64,000 nt of DNA from Candidatus Liberimonas magnetica (GCA_020523885.1 JAJAPY010000001.1:368507-432506), one strand, 5' to 3'; counted from the first letter of the stretch, positions 25,271 to 34,800 are shown. Made by a program: numbers and translations. Notes: a model not told the origin generated them from the sequence alone.

Positions 25271-26581
25271 TTAACGGTTAGTATATTGGACCTTTTTTGA
25301 AATGTCTTTTTTACCCAGATTGCCGGCAACTACTGTATAAAATAAATCCGGGTATTTAATTAGCCAGCCTAACCTTTCTAAAATCTTACGAGGCAGCCTC
25401 TTCCTAAAATGCCCGTACAAATTACTATAAGTTTCCTGCACCCCGTTTTCCAGGTCTTCAGGTGACATAAATTTCGGCTGGAACATTGCATTTGACCATC
25501 CATAACCTGTCCTGTCCCTGTTTTCAAGGAGCCTGCCTTCCAGCTTGAATTGCTCGTACAATTGTGTTCCCGGATAAAGAGTTAGAATGTAGAGGTGAAC
25601 ATCATCAATATCGATTTCTTTAATCATTTTTACGCTTTCATCAAATATGCCTTTGTCATCAGTATCAAAACCAAACATAAAGAATCCGGTAACCAACATT
25701 TTATATTTATGCAATTTAGCTATAATTTCCTTGTAGTCTTCAACCCTGTTTTGTTCTATTGCTGCCCATTCCAGGGATTTTGAATTTACGGTCTGGAAAC
25801 CCATCTGCACATTAAAACAACCTGCAAGCGCCATTTTTTCAAGGATTTTTTCATTTTTTGCTATCGTGGTCGGGGCCTGAATAGACCATATTTTCTTAAG
25901 GGGCGCTATTTTGTCAAACAGTTGTATTGCATAATCTTCGTCTGCAAAAAGATTGTCATCAACAAAAAATATAATATTTTGTTTTATTCTTTTTAATTCT
26001 TCATAGACCAGGTCAATATTTCTTTTCCGGTAAGTTTTCCATGAAACGCTCGGAAGGTAACAATACCTGCATGTATTAGGGCATCCGCGCGTAGCCTGTA
26101 TACACGCAATCCAGGATTGTTCATTTAGGAGCTCTCTTTTTGGAAAAGGGACATCGTTCATATTTACGATTTTATTGCCTTTATATATTTTTTTCAGATT
26201 TCCTGCTTGAGCGTCCTTTAATACGTCCTTCCATACGTATTCGGCCTCTCCTATTACAACCGCATCAACATGTTCTAAACATTCGTCCTGCAAAAGTGTC
26301 GGATGCACGCCGCCAAACACCACCTTAGCACCTGATTGCCTGAAGTTTTTCGCAATCCGGTATGCCTGCTGGGAAGTAAACGTAGTTACACTTATCCCGA
26401 CCAGGTCATATTTTTCGTAGTAAGGTATTTCATCCCAGTCAGCGTCTATAACCTTAACTTCGTGTCCGTCGGACAAGGCAGCGATAATCCCGAGGTGCAA
26501 AGGAGTAAACCTTACATTTTCCAGTATTCTATATACTCCGCCTTTGATAAACCATTTAGGTTTTATTAATAATAGCTTCAT
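25271..26581 (-). CDS. B12-binding-type radical SAM protein
   Basis: A 436-residue protein. Residues 1-140 form a Rossmann-like cobalamin-binding domain (KVIDADWDEI, GGVHPTLL) but lack the DxHxxG cobalamin-His motif. The radical SAM motif RGCPNTCRYCY has C167, C171 and C174, followed by FFVDDNLFADED and a long barrel. This is the P-methyltransferase/BchE-like class, which methylates or cyclises unactivated carbons. Its start overlaps the upstream SPASM gene by four bases, so the two enzymes probably act in one pathway. The substrate is unknown and no biosynthetic core gene is recognisable beside them. Confidence 0.85.
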   Translation of the reverse strand: MKLLLIKPKWFIKGGVYRILENVRFTPLHLGIIAALSDGHEVKVIDADWDEIPYYEKYDLVGISVTTFTSQQAYRIAKNFRQSGAKVVFGGVHPTLLQDECLEHVDAVVIGEAEYVWKDVLKDAQAGNLKKIYKGNKIVNMNDVPFPKRELLNEQSWIACIQATRGCPNTCRYCYLPSVSWKTYRKRNIDLVYEELKRIKQNIIFFVDDNLFADEDYAIQLFDKIAPLKKIWSIQAPTTIAKNEKILEKMALAGCFNVQMGFQTVNSKSLEWAAIEQNRVEDYKEIIAKLHKYKMLVTGFFMFGFDTDDKGIFDESVKMIKEIDIDDVHLYILTLYPGTQLYEQFKLEGRLLENRDRTGYGWSNAMFQPKFMSPEDLENGVQETYSNLYGHFRKRLPRKILERLGWLIKYPDLFYTVVAGNLGKKDISKKVQYTNR

Positions 26582-27708
26582 TTTTTAAAAAGAGAACTCC
26601 AGGGCTCCTGGCTTGATATGAAACTAATGAACTTTTCCGCATTTTCATTTTGTATCTGTTCGAAACCTGATCTGGTATTCTCATCTTTCGGTTCAAAAAA
26701 ACAATTAGGGTCGGACTCCAAATAATCCCCTGTTTTGTAATAGGCCACTGCCCGGCACCCTCCGCAAGTATGCTTATAACGGCAAATACCGCACTTTCCC
26801 TTCAAGCCGGTTCTTTTCCTCACAGTTTCAAGGATATCGTTGTTTTTTAATATCTCGTAAAACGGAGTTTCACGGACGTTGCCGCATTTTACTTCGCTGT
26901 CCAGCAGCTGGACGCAGGGAGCTACATCGCCTTCGGCGTTCACGCCCACAAACCCTTTTGCTGCCTGGCAGCCCATCTGCCCGAGGTTCACGTTAAACTC
27001 ATTCTGCTTTTTCTCAATTAATTCCGGAGAAGTGAAAAACGGAGCATAACTTACATAACTCAAGTGATACTCTCTTAAGACAGGATGAATAACGTCGCAC
27101 ATATCTTCTTTTGAAAACAAAAGATCCTGATATTTACTTCCCTGGCCTCTGAGGACAAACGGGGACCTTAAGACAGGGATCCCGTGAGATTTCAAAAAAT
27201 CCATGCTTTTTTTGAACGTATGAATATTATTTCTGCTGATAGTTAATATAAAAAAGAAATTGATATTTTCTTTTTGGCACAGTTTTGCAGCTTTTACAAC
27301 GGTATTCAGGCTGTCATCCCTGCTCCATTCATGTATTTTTGACTCGATAGAATTAAGAGAGAAAACAAATATCGCCCTGTTTTCCGTAGCTTTTTTAATT
27401 TCTCTTAGCTTTGCTTTGTCAAGCAGTGTAGCATTTGTATTTATAAAAGACCACATTCCGCTTTTTGCGGTGTACCAGAGTATTTCAAGTGCGTCTTTCC
27501 TGGTTAAAAACTCGCCGCCTGAAAAGGCCATAGAAGGATGGGAACAATATTTTATTACTTCGTCTATAACCAGCTGCTTTATTTCCTGTGTAGACAACTC
27601 GGTCTTGTTGGGTTTCTCAGAGTTTTTTGTCATACAGTAAGGGCAATTGAGGTTACACTTTCTTGTTGTTTCAAGATAACACAGGAAGAATTTGTTTTGT
27701 CCAGTCAT
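26578..27708 (-). CDS. Radical SAM/SPASM-domain protein
   Basis: About 376 residues. The radical SAM cluster motif CNLNCPYC lies near the N-terminus (three Cys). The C-terminal SPASM domain shows the auxiliary-cluster cysteines in MGCQAAKGFVG, APCVQL, VKCGN and KGKCGICRYKHTCGGCRA. Such enzymes modify peptides or proteins (PqqE, anSME, mycofactocin types) or act in heme d1/AhbD-like chemistry. The ATG at 27708 is preferred over a GTG four codons upstream because AAAGG then sits 10 bases away. Its partner is the overlapping B12-type radical SAM gene. Confidence 0.85.
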   Translation of the reverse strand: MTGQNKFFLCYLETTRKCNLNCPYCMTKNSEKPNKTELSTQEIKQLVIDEVIKYCSHPSMAFSGGEFLTRKDALEILWYTAKSGMWSFINTNATLLDKAKLREIKKATENRAIFVFSLNSIESKIHEWSRDDSLNTVVKAAKLCQKENINFFFILTISRNNIHTFKKSMDFLKSHGIPVLRSPFVLRGQGSKYQDLLFSKEDMCDVIHPVLREYHLSYVSYAPFFTSPELIEKKQNEFNVNLGQMGCQAAKGFVGVNAEGDVAPCVQLLDSEVKCGNVRETPFYEILKNNDILETVRKRTGLKGKCGICRYKHTCGGCRAVAYYKTGDYLESDPNCFFEPKDENTRSGFEQIQNENAEKFISFISSQEPWSSLFKK

Positions 27709-27834
27709 TTTATTTTGCACCTTTTTTATAAAGTCATGTTTTAGCTTGTTTTAAAACCGATAAAATAGATTTGAGGCTAACAATATTTTTCTATAAGGAA
27801 TTCACAATACAAAAATTATAAATTTATAAAAAAA

Positions 27835-28713
27835 TTAAAAACTAGGACTGGTGTTGCCGGTACCTGACGGCGAAGCAATACTTTTTACGAAAGACTCTAT
27901 CCCCTGCTCGTAAAGGCCTGCGGAGACCATAAATCCTTCGTTGTGCGAACCGTGTATTTCAAGGAAGGTTTTCGGTTCATTGCCTGTTATAAAGATATTT
28001 TGACCGTGTGAAAACGGAACGATATCATCTTCAGTGCTGTGGATGACTAACAGCGGGCACCGGACCTGCTCTAAGTACTTTCTGGTTGGATAATGAATGC
28101 GGGCAAGCAGCTTAACAGGAAGTAATGGGTAGAGCTCCTGGCCGAGTTCATCTATAGAGGTAAATGCGGATTCAAGGATAAGAGCTGCAGCAGGCCTGTC
28201 CTGTGCCAGCCATGCGGCAACTGCGCCGCCGAGAGATTCGCCGTAAATAATAATATCCTGCGGCTGGAAATGTTTTTCGTTTATCAGATATTCCCAGGAT
28301 GCCAGTGCATCGCGGTATGTCCCTTCTTCGCCGGGTTTTCCCGAACTTTTGCCGTAGCCGCGGTAATCGAAAACCAGTACATTAAGCCCCATGTGATTAA
28401 AATTCTGTATCCTGTCAAGACGGTGAGAAATGTTGCCTGCATTTCCGTGGCACATCAAAATAACGCGGGCAGAACCCTGCTTGGGAATGAACCATGCATT
28501 GATCGTCTCCCCGTCAGATGTTTTAAATTCAATTTTTTCGAAGTCCAGTTTGATGTAATTCGGTGTTGAAACGAGTTCACGGGAAGGAAAAAATACGAGA
28601 TGCTCCTGAATAACAAAAAAAGCCATAGTTATCACCAGGTATGTCCCTGCAATAATAGCAACTAACATCCAGAGTTTTGATAAAAACAGGCTCATAAGTT
28701 TTCCGTTTTGCAT
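27835..28713 (-). CDS. Membrane-anchored alpha/beta hydrolase (BEM46/ABHD13-like)
   Basis: A 292-residue protein with an N-terminal membrane helix at about 15-35 and an alpha/beta-hydrolase domain. The oxyanion segment is HGNAGN (89-94), the nucleophile lies in YGESLGG (S160), the acid is D230 in STEDDIVP and the catalytic His is H257 in HGSHNEG. This is the BEM46 serine-peptidase-like subgroup of lipases/esterases, likely facing the periplasm. It begins directly at the stop codon of rsgA. The natural substrate is unknown. Confidence 0.88.
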   Translation of the reverse strand: MQNGKLMSLFLSKLWMLVAIIAGTYLVITMAFFVIQEHLVFFPSRELVSTPNYIKLDFEKIEFKTSDGETINAWFIPKQGSARVILMCHGNAGNISHRLDRIQNFNHMGLNVLVFDYRGYGKSSGKPGEEGTYRDALASWEYLINEKHFQPQDIIIYGESLGGAVAAWLAQDRPAAALILESAFTSIDELGQELYPLLPVKLLARIHYPTRKYLEQVRCPLLVIHSTEDDIVPFSHGQNIFITGNEPKTFLEIHGSHNEGFMVSAGLYEQGIESFVKSIASPSGTGNTSPSF

Positions 28714-29796
28714 TTAAAACCCGTATTTTTTTTTATGCTTTTTTATTTGTTTTGATAATTTGCTGATTTTCTTTTCAGTTACTATCTTTTCATTTCGGGA
28801 TTTTACTTTTTCTTTGCGGTTGGCCAAATACTTGAGTTCTTTTTTCATCTTGGTATAATTCTGAAAACGTTTGGGGTCTAATTCCCCTTTTTCGAGCGCA
28901 TTTATAACAGCGCAGCCCGGTTCATTCATGTGTTTACAGTCCCTAAACCTGCACATATAGGCCAAATCCCCGATATCATTGAATGTGTTCTCTAAGGCAT
29001 CTTCATTTGCCCACAATTGAAGTTCGCGTAAACCGGGGTTATCAATGACCATTCCACCTTCGTTAAGGAGTATTAATTCCCGATGGGTCGTTATATGTTT
29101 TCCGCGGCTGTCACTTTTGCGCACAGTACCGGTTTTTAACCTTTCTTCACCAAGCAGGCAATTGATTATTGTTGATTTGCCCGTACCTGAAGAACCTAAG
29201 AAAGCTATAGTGGTTCCCCTTTTGATATATTTTTTTAGGTTTTCGATACCTTCTCTATTAAGGGCACTTAGAGTATGTATTGGAATTTCAGGAGCAATAG
29301 CTTCCACTTCACCTAGTTTTTTTTGAACGTCGGAACATATATCTGTTTTATTCAATAAAATAACCGGTTTTGCATTACTCTCCTTTGTCAGGGCCAGGTA
29401 ACGTTCAATACGCCTTAAATTATAGTCCTCATCAAGCCCGTTTATCAGAAATAGCATGTCGATATTAGCTACTAAAACCTGCTCATCTGTCATACTGCCG
29501 GCGGTTTTTCTTGAAAATTTGCTAAGCCTCGGAAGTATGCCCTCGATTATTGCCAAACCTCCTTCCGGTGATAATCTTGCTGTTACCCAGTCTCCTACAA
29601 CAGGAAGATCAGCGGCCGACACAGCATTAAAACGAAGTTTTCCTGCAATTTCAGCCTTAAACTCGCCCAGTTCACTATAGACCCAATATTTCTCTCTTTG
29701 AGCAGTCGCTATTCTTGCAGGAAAAAACTCTTTAGTTTTTATTTCATTAAAAGATTTTTCAAAGAATTCATTCCATCCCAGTTCTTTCAAATCCAC
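28714..29796 (-). CDS. rsgA: Small ribosomal subunit biogenesis GTPase RsgA
   Basis: A circularly permuted GTPase that releases factors from the maturing 30S subunit. An OB-fold at about 25-95 is followed by the permuted G motifs: NKTD (149-152), P-loop GSSGTGKST (201-209), the RGKHITTHRE switch and DNPGLREL. The zinc site is in CRFRDCKHMNEPGC near 282-295. Length 360 is normal, and the Lys-rich C-terminal tail is typical. It is the first gene of a pair with the alpha/beta hydrolase. Confidence 0.95.
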   Translation of the reverse strand: MDLKELGWNEFFEKSFNEIKTKEFFPARIATAQREKYWVYSELGEFKAEIAGKLRFNAVSAADLPVVGDWVTARLSPEGGLAIIEGILPRLSKFSRKTAGSMTDEQVLVANIDMLFLINGLDEDYNLRRIERYLALTKESNAKPVILLNKTDICSDVQKKLGEVEAIAPEIPIHTLSALNREGIENLKKYIKRGTTIAFLGSSGTGKSTIINCLLGEERLKTGTVRKSDSRGKHITTHRELILLNEGGMVIDNPGLRELQLWANEDALENTFNDIGDLAYMCRFRDCKHMNEPGCAVINALEKGELDPKRFQNYTKMKKELKYLANRKEKVKSRNEKIVTEKKISKLSKQIKKHKKKYGF

Positions 29797-29902
29797 TGAT
29801 ATTCCACCTTCCTATGCCGAATCATCGCTGACTAATTATTACATACGACTATATATAATGTTTTACTGCCTATTGAGGCTTCAATACGTAAATATGCGCT
29901 AT

Positions 29903-31327
29903 TCATCCTGCAAATTTAAATAGAGATGTGAGCCCTTTGATTATGATTTTAAGTTTCTTCAGGCTAAAGCACATAGCAAAATAATGCAGATAGATCAGCG
30001 GACGGAACCTGAAGTAAAATTTTGCAGTTATTGATTTGACGTACTCTTGTAATACTTCTTTTGTCAATCCATTAGGAACAAAAACATAATTATACTGGTT
30101 TAGCAGCTTCCAATTTTTATCGAATTTGCCGTACTGGTGGGCCCTTTGATAATCAAGGGATCCAGGCAGCGGGTTAAATGTGTTGACCGTCAGAAAATCC
30201 AGGTCTGAATTTACAACGAACCTTTGTGTTTCCTCGAGGCTTTTTAGCGTCTCAGATAGCACACCTATCATAATAGATCCTCTTGACATCAATCCGGCAC
30301 CTTTCACTTTGTGCAATGCTTCCGATACCATAGCCGCAGAAATATCCTTACAGAGGAAATCCAGTATCTCCTGGGAACCGCTCTCTATTCCAAGACCGAT
30401 TTGCCAGCACCCTGCCTTTTTCATCAATTTCAATAGATCGGGTTCCGTAATATCGTTAACTCTCATGTTGCAGGACCATGTTAAATCCAGTTTTTCCTTT
30501 ATCAGCCTGTGGCATAGATCAATCAACCTTTTCTTGTTTACGCTAAATGTGTCATCATAAATCGCTATCTCTCTGATGCCGTGTGTGCAATAAAGTATTT
30601 TGATCATTTCAAAAACATAGCCGGCACTGTGTTCCCTATAGGTTTTATCTCTCCAGACCGACCTGCTGCAAAAGGAACAGCGGTAAGGGCATCCGCGGGA
30701 AGTAACTAAAGAAATAACAGGGAGATTTTTGAATAAAAACGGAGAAGGATGATAATACTTCTTGATCTCAGGATACAAGTCCCATGCTGGAAACGGCAAA
30801 GAATCGATGTTGTCGATAAATTTCCGTGCATTTGTCTTGACAGTGCTTTTATTTTTTCGGAAAATCAACCCGTCGATATTGCCGAGGTCTTCGTGCCGGT
30901 TCTCTAATGCCCGCAGCAATTCCAGTAATGTTAGTTCCCCTTCGCCCAATACCCCGATATCAAAATACGGAAACAGGCTCATCGTCTCTTCAGGCAAAGC
31001 GCTTATATGCACACCTCCAATAATTATCGTAAGCTTCTCATCTTTGGTTTTTAGGCTTTCAGCCAGTTTTGCTGCTGAATCAACAGCTATCGTCACTGCC
31101 GTGATCCCGACAAAATCGGGCCTGTAACCTATCACTTGTTCAACTGTCTCCGGCACTGTTAGGTCTAGTGCCTCGCAATCCAATATCTTTACAGCATAAC
31201 CGTTATTCCTGATAAAAGATGCCAAAGAACCGAGACCCTGCGGAGGCATGTGTGCTCCTGCATTGGCCAGTTTACCATAACGGTCTTTTAAATTTAAAGG
31301 TGGATTTATAAGTACGATTCTTTTCAT
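29903..31327 (-). CDS. B12-binding-type radical SAM protein (COG1032)
   Basis: A 474-residue protein. The N-terminal domain has the GVHISALPEE and GVLGEGE segments usual for cobalamin-type radical SAM enzymes, without a DxHxxG motif. The radical SAM motif RGCPYRCSFC has C213, C217 and C220, followed by IYDDTFSVNKKR and GIESGSQEIL. Relatives act on lipids, hopanoids or tetrapyrroles. It overlaps the glycosidase-like gene by four bases and lies behind a GT39-type gene, hinting at envelope glycan or lipid modification. It is not closely related in its N-terminus to the one at 25.3 kb. Confidence 0.85.
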   Translation of the reverse strand: MKRIVLINPPLNLKDRYGKLANAGAHMPPQGLGSLASFIRNNGYAVKILDCEALDLTVPETVEQVIGYRPDFVGITAVTIAVDSAAKLAESLKTKDEKLTIIIGGVHISALPEETMSLFPYFDIGVLGEGELTLLELLRALENRHEDLGNIDGLIFRKNKSTVKTNARKFIDNIDSLPFPAWDLYPEIKKYYHPSPFLFKNLPVISLVTSRGCPYRCSFCSRSVWRDKTYREHSAGYVFEMIKILYCTHGIREIAIYDDTFSVNKKRLIDLCHRLIKEKLDLTWSCNMRVNDITEPDLLKLMKKAGCWQIGLGIESGSQEILDFLCKDISAAMVSEALHKVKGAGLMSRGSIMIGVLSETLKSLEETQRFVVNSDLDFLTVNTFNPLPGSLDYQRAHQYGKFDKNWKLLNQYNYVFVPNGLTKEVLQEYVKSITAKFYFRFRPLIYLHYFAMCFSLKKLKIIIKGLTSLFKFAG

Positions 31328-32298
31328 TTATTTGTGTAATTCAATTGTTCGAACAGTCCATCGGATGATTTTAAATATGTTTGTTTTTGGATCTCGGAGA
31401 TCCAGAAATCTTTTATGTATTTATTTGATTGGACCCGAGCGTCTTTCCAATATTGGCCTTTGTACATAGGCATTCTGTCCCAGTCGCTGTTTATGTAAGA
31501 TATGGCTTTTATTTTATTCTTGTTTACGTAACTGAAGAACGGCCCATACCAGATATTCCAGGAAGCCTTTCCCCCTATAGTACCTATGTTTTTAGGCGTT
31601 CCTTCAGCTACAATAACGGGTTTTCCCCGGCCTTTGGCAAAAGTTATGACAGGGTCTATAAGGCACGCTGGTTGATTAAAATATGTTATACCGACCCAAT
31701 CGACATATTCCTCTCCGGGGTAATAGCTTTCTAAAATAGGTTTTAGCCTGCAGGCATTGCTGTGCCATACATACGCGACATTGTTTACCTTTAGGCCCCT
31801 AAGCCTATTTACCAGATAGCGGTATGCTTTAATATAATCTTCCGGGTCGTAATGATTGTGTGACCCGTCAAATTCATAGCCGATCCGCAGGAAAACCGGG
31901 ATTTTGACTTTGTTAAGCCAGACTGCCAACTTATCGATATTGTCATCATAAATGCCGCTGTATGTATCGTTGAGCGCATCAACCATATATAAACCTATCT
32001 GAAGCATCGTATTAGGATATTTGCGTATGAGTTCTTCTGCATACATTGTCCCGCTGCCATAATCAGGAGATTTGGAATCTAACCCTTCCATGCTCTGAAT
32101 AGAAGTATATAACATAAAGCCTGCAGGGACTATTTTCACAGAACTAATATATTTATCTATGGTTTTATTGTCCTGCCCGATAAAAAGCAGGACCTTATCA
32201 TCGCCCGGTTCAAATTTGGATGATCTGTCCCCGGCTGTAGAGGCCATAAAAGGGTATATAAGAAGGAATAGCGTTAAAATGACATAAAAATATTTCAT
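31324..32298 (-). CDS. Secreted GH26-like (clan GH-A) glycoside hydrolase
   Basis: A 324-residue protein with a signal peptide (hydrophobic 3-20). The TIM-barrel signature of GH26 mannanase-like enzymes is visible: the acid/base Glu in FLRIGYEFDG (E142) and the nucleophile Glu in VIVAEGTPK (E232), with YVWHSNA and DWVGITYFN between. Catalysis on beta-mannan or related glycans is inferred; the Trp and His environment of true mannanases is only partly kept. It is coupled to the radical SAM gene downstream and follows a membrane glycosyltransferase. Confidence 0.7.
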   Translation of the reverse strand: MKYFYVILTLFLLIYPFMASTAGDRSSKFEPGDDKVLLFIGQDNKTIDKYISSVKIVPAGFMLYTSIQSMEGLDSKSPDYGSGTMYAEELIRKYPNTMLQIGLYMVDALNDTYSGIYDDNIDKLAVWLNKVKIPVFLRIGYEFDGSHNHYDPEDYIKAYRYLVNRLRGLKVNNVAYVWHSNACRLKPILESYYPGEEYVDWVGITYFNQPACLIDPVITFAKGRGKPVIVAEGTPKNIGTIGGKASWNIWYGPFFSYVNKNKIKAISYINSDWDRMPMYKGQYWKDARVQSNKYIKDFWISEIQKQTYLKSSDGLFEQLNYTNK

Positions 32299-32359
32299 AT
32301 TAAGCTTGTCTTCCGGACAGAAGTTAAAGAGTCAAGCAGCTTGATTTCACTGAGGGACT

Positions 32360-34051
32360 TTAACTTGAGGGTCTCCCGTACTTCATTTTTCGCACATAAA
32401 GATAGACATCATAACCGCCGGTTTTTGTTATGAGGCCGTAATAAGTAAATTCATTAATGAGATCAGACCATTGTTTTGAGTATTGTACCCAGGTATCTTC
32501 GCCGCTTATGCCCTTTGTTGCTGTATCCCATGTCATAGTAGCATATTTGTTTTCCCAGACCTTTCTCACTATGTTAAAATTCAGCCCTTTTGCATTTTCA
32601 TCCGCTATTTCATTAAAAATTATAAAATCAATTTTATCAAGTTCTTTTAAATTTTCCTGCATGTTGTCGCATACCTCATAACAACGCATCAATTCTATCG
32701 GTATATCGTAGCGGTACCACAGGTAGTAACCCATAATCTCCTGTACATTTCTCCAATCACCGTCTTTTGAAATAAAAAGCATTTTGAGTGCTCTGTTGTA
32801 CGGAGGTTTTTTGGTTTCCAAAAGGCGGGGTACAACTGCAGTTGCATGGTCTTCAAGAAAAAGATACTGATTACGCATTTTGGCAATAGATGTGTTTATG
32901 GCATTCGTATTAAAATATGAGAATTTCCCATACCTCAGTTTCGACAGGGATATAAGATCATATTTAAATCCATAATACTGGAATATCCCTACGGCAGCCA
33001 GCAAAACACAAATAATAGTTGTTAAGCCTTTGCGAAAATTATCAAGATGAGCTATACCGAAAGCGCTTATCAAAGCAAAGGCCGGCAATATCGGAATAAA
33101 GTAGCGGGATTCCTTATGGGGTGGTATTAGAAAAAGAATAAGGGTTGGTGTTAATATCCACAATAATATAACTGCAATAACATCTTTCTTGGCCTTTTTT
33201 ATGAATATATAAAGGCTAAAGACCAGGATTATTAAAAACGGCGGGCTAAGCAGGGTTTCCCAAAGGTTTTCATAAAAAAACCTGATATTTTCAAAGCTGA
33301 ACGGCGGTGTCCCGGAAGGATTTTCAAAAAGACGGGTAAAAACCTTCCATTTAAAATTACCGGTGTAATACGTTAGTAACATCAAAACAAGTATCACCGT
33401 ACACAAAGCTAGATTTAATAAACGCTTGAATTTCTTGTTAAAGACATCTTTGATAGCGTATCCTGCTCCCCATAAGATCGGGGCCAGGATAAATGCTCCG
33501 AACGGTTCTTTTACCAGTAAACCCAGCCCGCAGCTTAAGATGAACAATATACTCCATTTCAGTTCAAGGAAGAATTCGGATCTTAAAAGGAAATAGATAG
33601 ACATCACTATAATCCCGCCAAGAGGGAAATCAAGGCTATATTTGTCAAAAAACGAATAAATAAGAGGGTATAAAGATACCAGAAGTGCGGCGATCACGCC
33701 TGTAGTCCTGTCTGAGGTGTGTTTCCCGAGTAAATAAAGGAAAACAAGGAGCATAATCAGGTATATCCCGTTGTTGATAAGAATCATAGGTACCCAGTGT
33801 TTCCCTAATAGATAAACGGTCAATGCCGAAGACATTATGTATATGGGCGGAGAATTATGAGAAGAGTAAAAAAGAGGCACAGCGTTCTTTAATATGATAT
33901 CGTAGATGTTATAAAAATATTGCAAGTCCGTCATGTAGCATGCGGTGCAGGGGTCGATTAAAAAAGCTACACCTGAATGTTTGGATTCAAGGATCATGTT
34001 GATAGCATAGAATAAAACTATAAGGATTATTATAATAGTCACTTTTCTCAT
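32360..34051 (-). CDS. GT39/PMT-like membrane glycosyltransferase
   Basis: About 563 residues with some ten membrane helices. The first extracytoplasmic loop contains the acidic segment IDPCTACYMTD, and the later HKESRYFIPILPAFALIS segment is typical of dolichyl/undecaprenyl-phosphate-sugar-dependent GT-C enzymes (ArnT/PMT superfamily). These transfer a sugar from a lipid carrier to lipid or protein on the outer face. The start at ATG 34051 (MRKVTIIIILIVL) is preferred; a TTG 25 codons upstream lies inside an inverted repeat. No clear ribosome-binding site is seen. It heads the run with the glycosidase and radical SAM genes. Confidence 0.8.
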   Translation of the reverse strand: MRKVTIIIILIVLFYAINMILESKHSGVAFLIDPCTACYMTDLQYFYNIYDIILKNAVPLFYSSHNSPPIYIMSSALTVYLLGKHWVPMILINNGIYLIMLLVFLYLLGKHTSDRTTGVIAALLVSLYPLIYSFFDKYSLDFPLGGIIVMSIYFLLRSEFFLELKWSILFILSCGLGLLVKEPFGAFILAPILWGAGYAIKDVFNKKFKRLLNLALCTVILVLMLLTYYTGNFKWKVFTRLFENPSGTPPFSFENIRFFYENLWETLLSPPFLIILVFSLYIFIKKAKKDVIAVILLWILTPTLILFLIPPHKESRYFIPILPAFALISAFGIAHLDNFRKGLTTIICVLLAAVGIFQYYGFKYDLISLSKLRYGKFSYFNTNAINTSIAKMRNQYLFLEDHATAVVPRLLETKKPPYNRALKMLFISKDGDWRNVQEIMGYYLWYRYDIPIELMRCYEVCDNMQENLKELDKIDFIIFNEIADENAKGLNFNIVRKVWENKYATMTWDTATKGISGEDTWVQYSKQWSDLINEFTYYGLITKTGGYDVYLYVRKMKYGRPSS

Positions 34052-34211
34052 AATAAAAATTATATCAATTTCAAAAAGATAAATGAAGGGTTTTAAAAAT
34101 ATGAGATTGTTGAGAAAACCAAACAATCTCTGATTACAGCGATTAAAAACAGATTACACAGATTAAGTTCTAACAGTCTAATCACCGTAATCGCTTTTAT
34201 AATCTGTGTAA

Positions 34212-34245
34212 TCAAGACCGTTGAAGGTTTTTTCAACGGTCTTGA
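34212..34245. terminator. Perfect 14-bp hairpin between divergent genes
   Basis: TCAAGACCGTTGAA, loop GGTTTT, TTCAACGGTCTTGA. The GACCGTTGAA end is shared with family 1 repeat ends. Just before it, 34130-34211 holds a second inverted repeat (GATTACAGCGATT...ACAGATTACACAGATTA against TAATCTGTGTAATC). The genes on either side diverge, so a terminator role is doubtful and a repeat remnant is likelier. Confidence 0.45.
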
Positions 34246-34268
34246 TTTATGACTTCTAATCCGAATTC

Positions 34269-34297
34269 TTGACTATATTCTAAATATTTTATAAAAT
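34269..34297 (+). promoter_or_regulatory. Promoter of the cNMP-binding gene
   Basis: TTGACT (34269-34274), 17-base spacer, TAAAAT (34292-34297). The expected start near 34304 is only about four bases before the ATG at 34308, and no ribosome-binding site fits in between. Confidence 0.55.
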
Positions 34298-34307
34298 CAA
34301 ATCAATA

Positions 34308-34748
34308 ATGTATAATTCTGGTGATTTTTTACTTTTAAGGCAGGTTGAGGTTTTAAAAGGTCTTTCCGATGATGACCTTAAAAAAATGTTGGAACTAACA
34401 TTTATAAAAGATTATCCTACCGGCACGGTATTATTTAACGAAGGGATGATCGGGGATGTGATGTATCTTATTATAAATGGAATTGTACAGCTGTCAAGAA
34501 GGAACGAAAATAATGAGGTTATTGTTCTTGCGGACCTAAAAGACGGAGGTTTTTTCGGAGAGATGTCATTGATAGAAAATGAAAAACGTACGGCTGCTGC
34601 TAAAATATCTGTACCGACGAAAATGTTGGTAATTACAAGAAGATCGTTTCAGCAGATGCTGGAAACAAACCCGGCGGTTTCGTCTAAACTGCTGATGGTG
34701 TTTTTGAAAGTTATGTCTCATCGCTTAAGAATGACAATGAAACATTAA
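34308..34748 (+). CDS. Cyclic-nucleotide-binding domain protein (no DNA-binding domain)
   Basis: A 146-residue protein consisting of one cNMP-binding beta-roll: FIKDYPTGTVLFNEGMIGD, MYLIINGIVQL, and the phosphate-binding cassette FFGEMSLIENEKRTAAAK with the Arg that usually binds the nucleotide phosphate. There is no Crp-type HTH after it; the protein ends in a helix (MVFLKVMSHRLRM). It may act as a second-messenger-responsive partner of another protein. It is one of only two plus-strand genes here, immediately upstream of rpsT. Confidence 0.85.
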   Translation: MYNSGDFLLLRQVEVLKGLSDDDLKKMLELTFIKDYPTGTVLFNEGMIGDVMYLIINGIVQLSRRNENNEVIVLADLKDGGFFGEMSLIENEKRTAAAKISVPTKMLVITRRSFQQMLETNPAVSSKLLMVFLKVMSHRLRMTMKH

Positions 34749-34774
34749 TTGATATCTTAATAAAATGCTATAAT
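34749..34774 (+). promoter_or_regulatory. rpsT promoter (extended -10)
   Basis: TGCTATAAT at 34766-34774 is a perfect extended -10. TTGATA at 34749 is only 14 bases away, so the extended -10 is probably what matters. It starts right after the stop of the cNMP gene. Confidence 0.5.
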
Positions 34775-34800
34775 AGGTAAAATTGAATCGGAGGCAAGTA

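Noticed and set aside
25271..25283. A radical SAM precursor peptide in the 25117-25270 spacer.
   Set aside because: Only a plus-strand frame without a ribosome-binding site or Cys/Gly-rich core was visible there; the spacer is better explained as the permease leader.
34052..34126. A 25-codon N-terminal extension of the GT39-like protein from a TTG start.
   Set aside because: The extension begins inside an inverted repeat and would place extra hydrophobic residues before a normal signal anchor.
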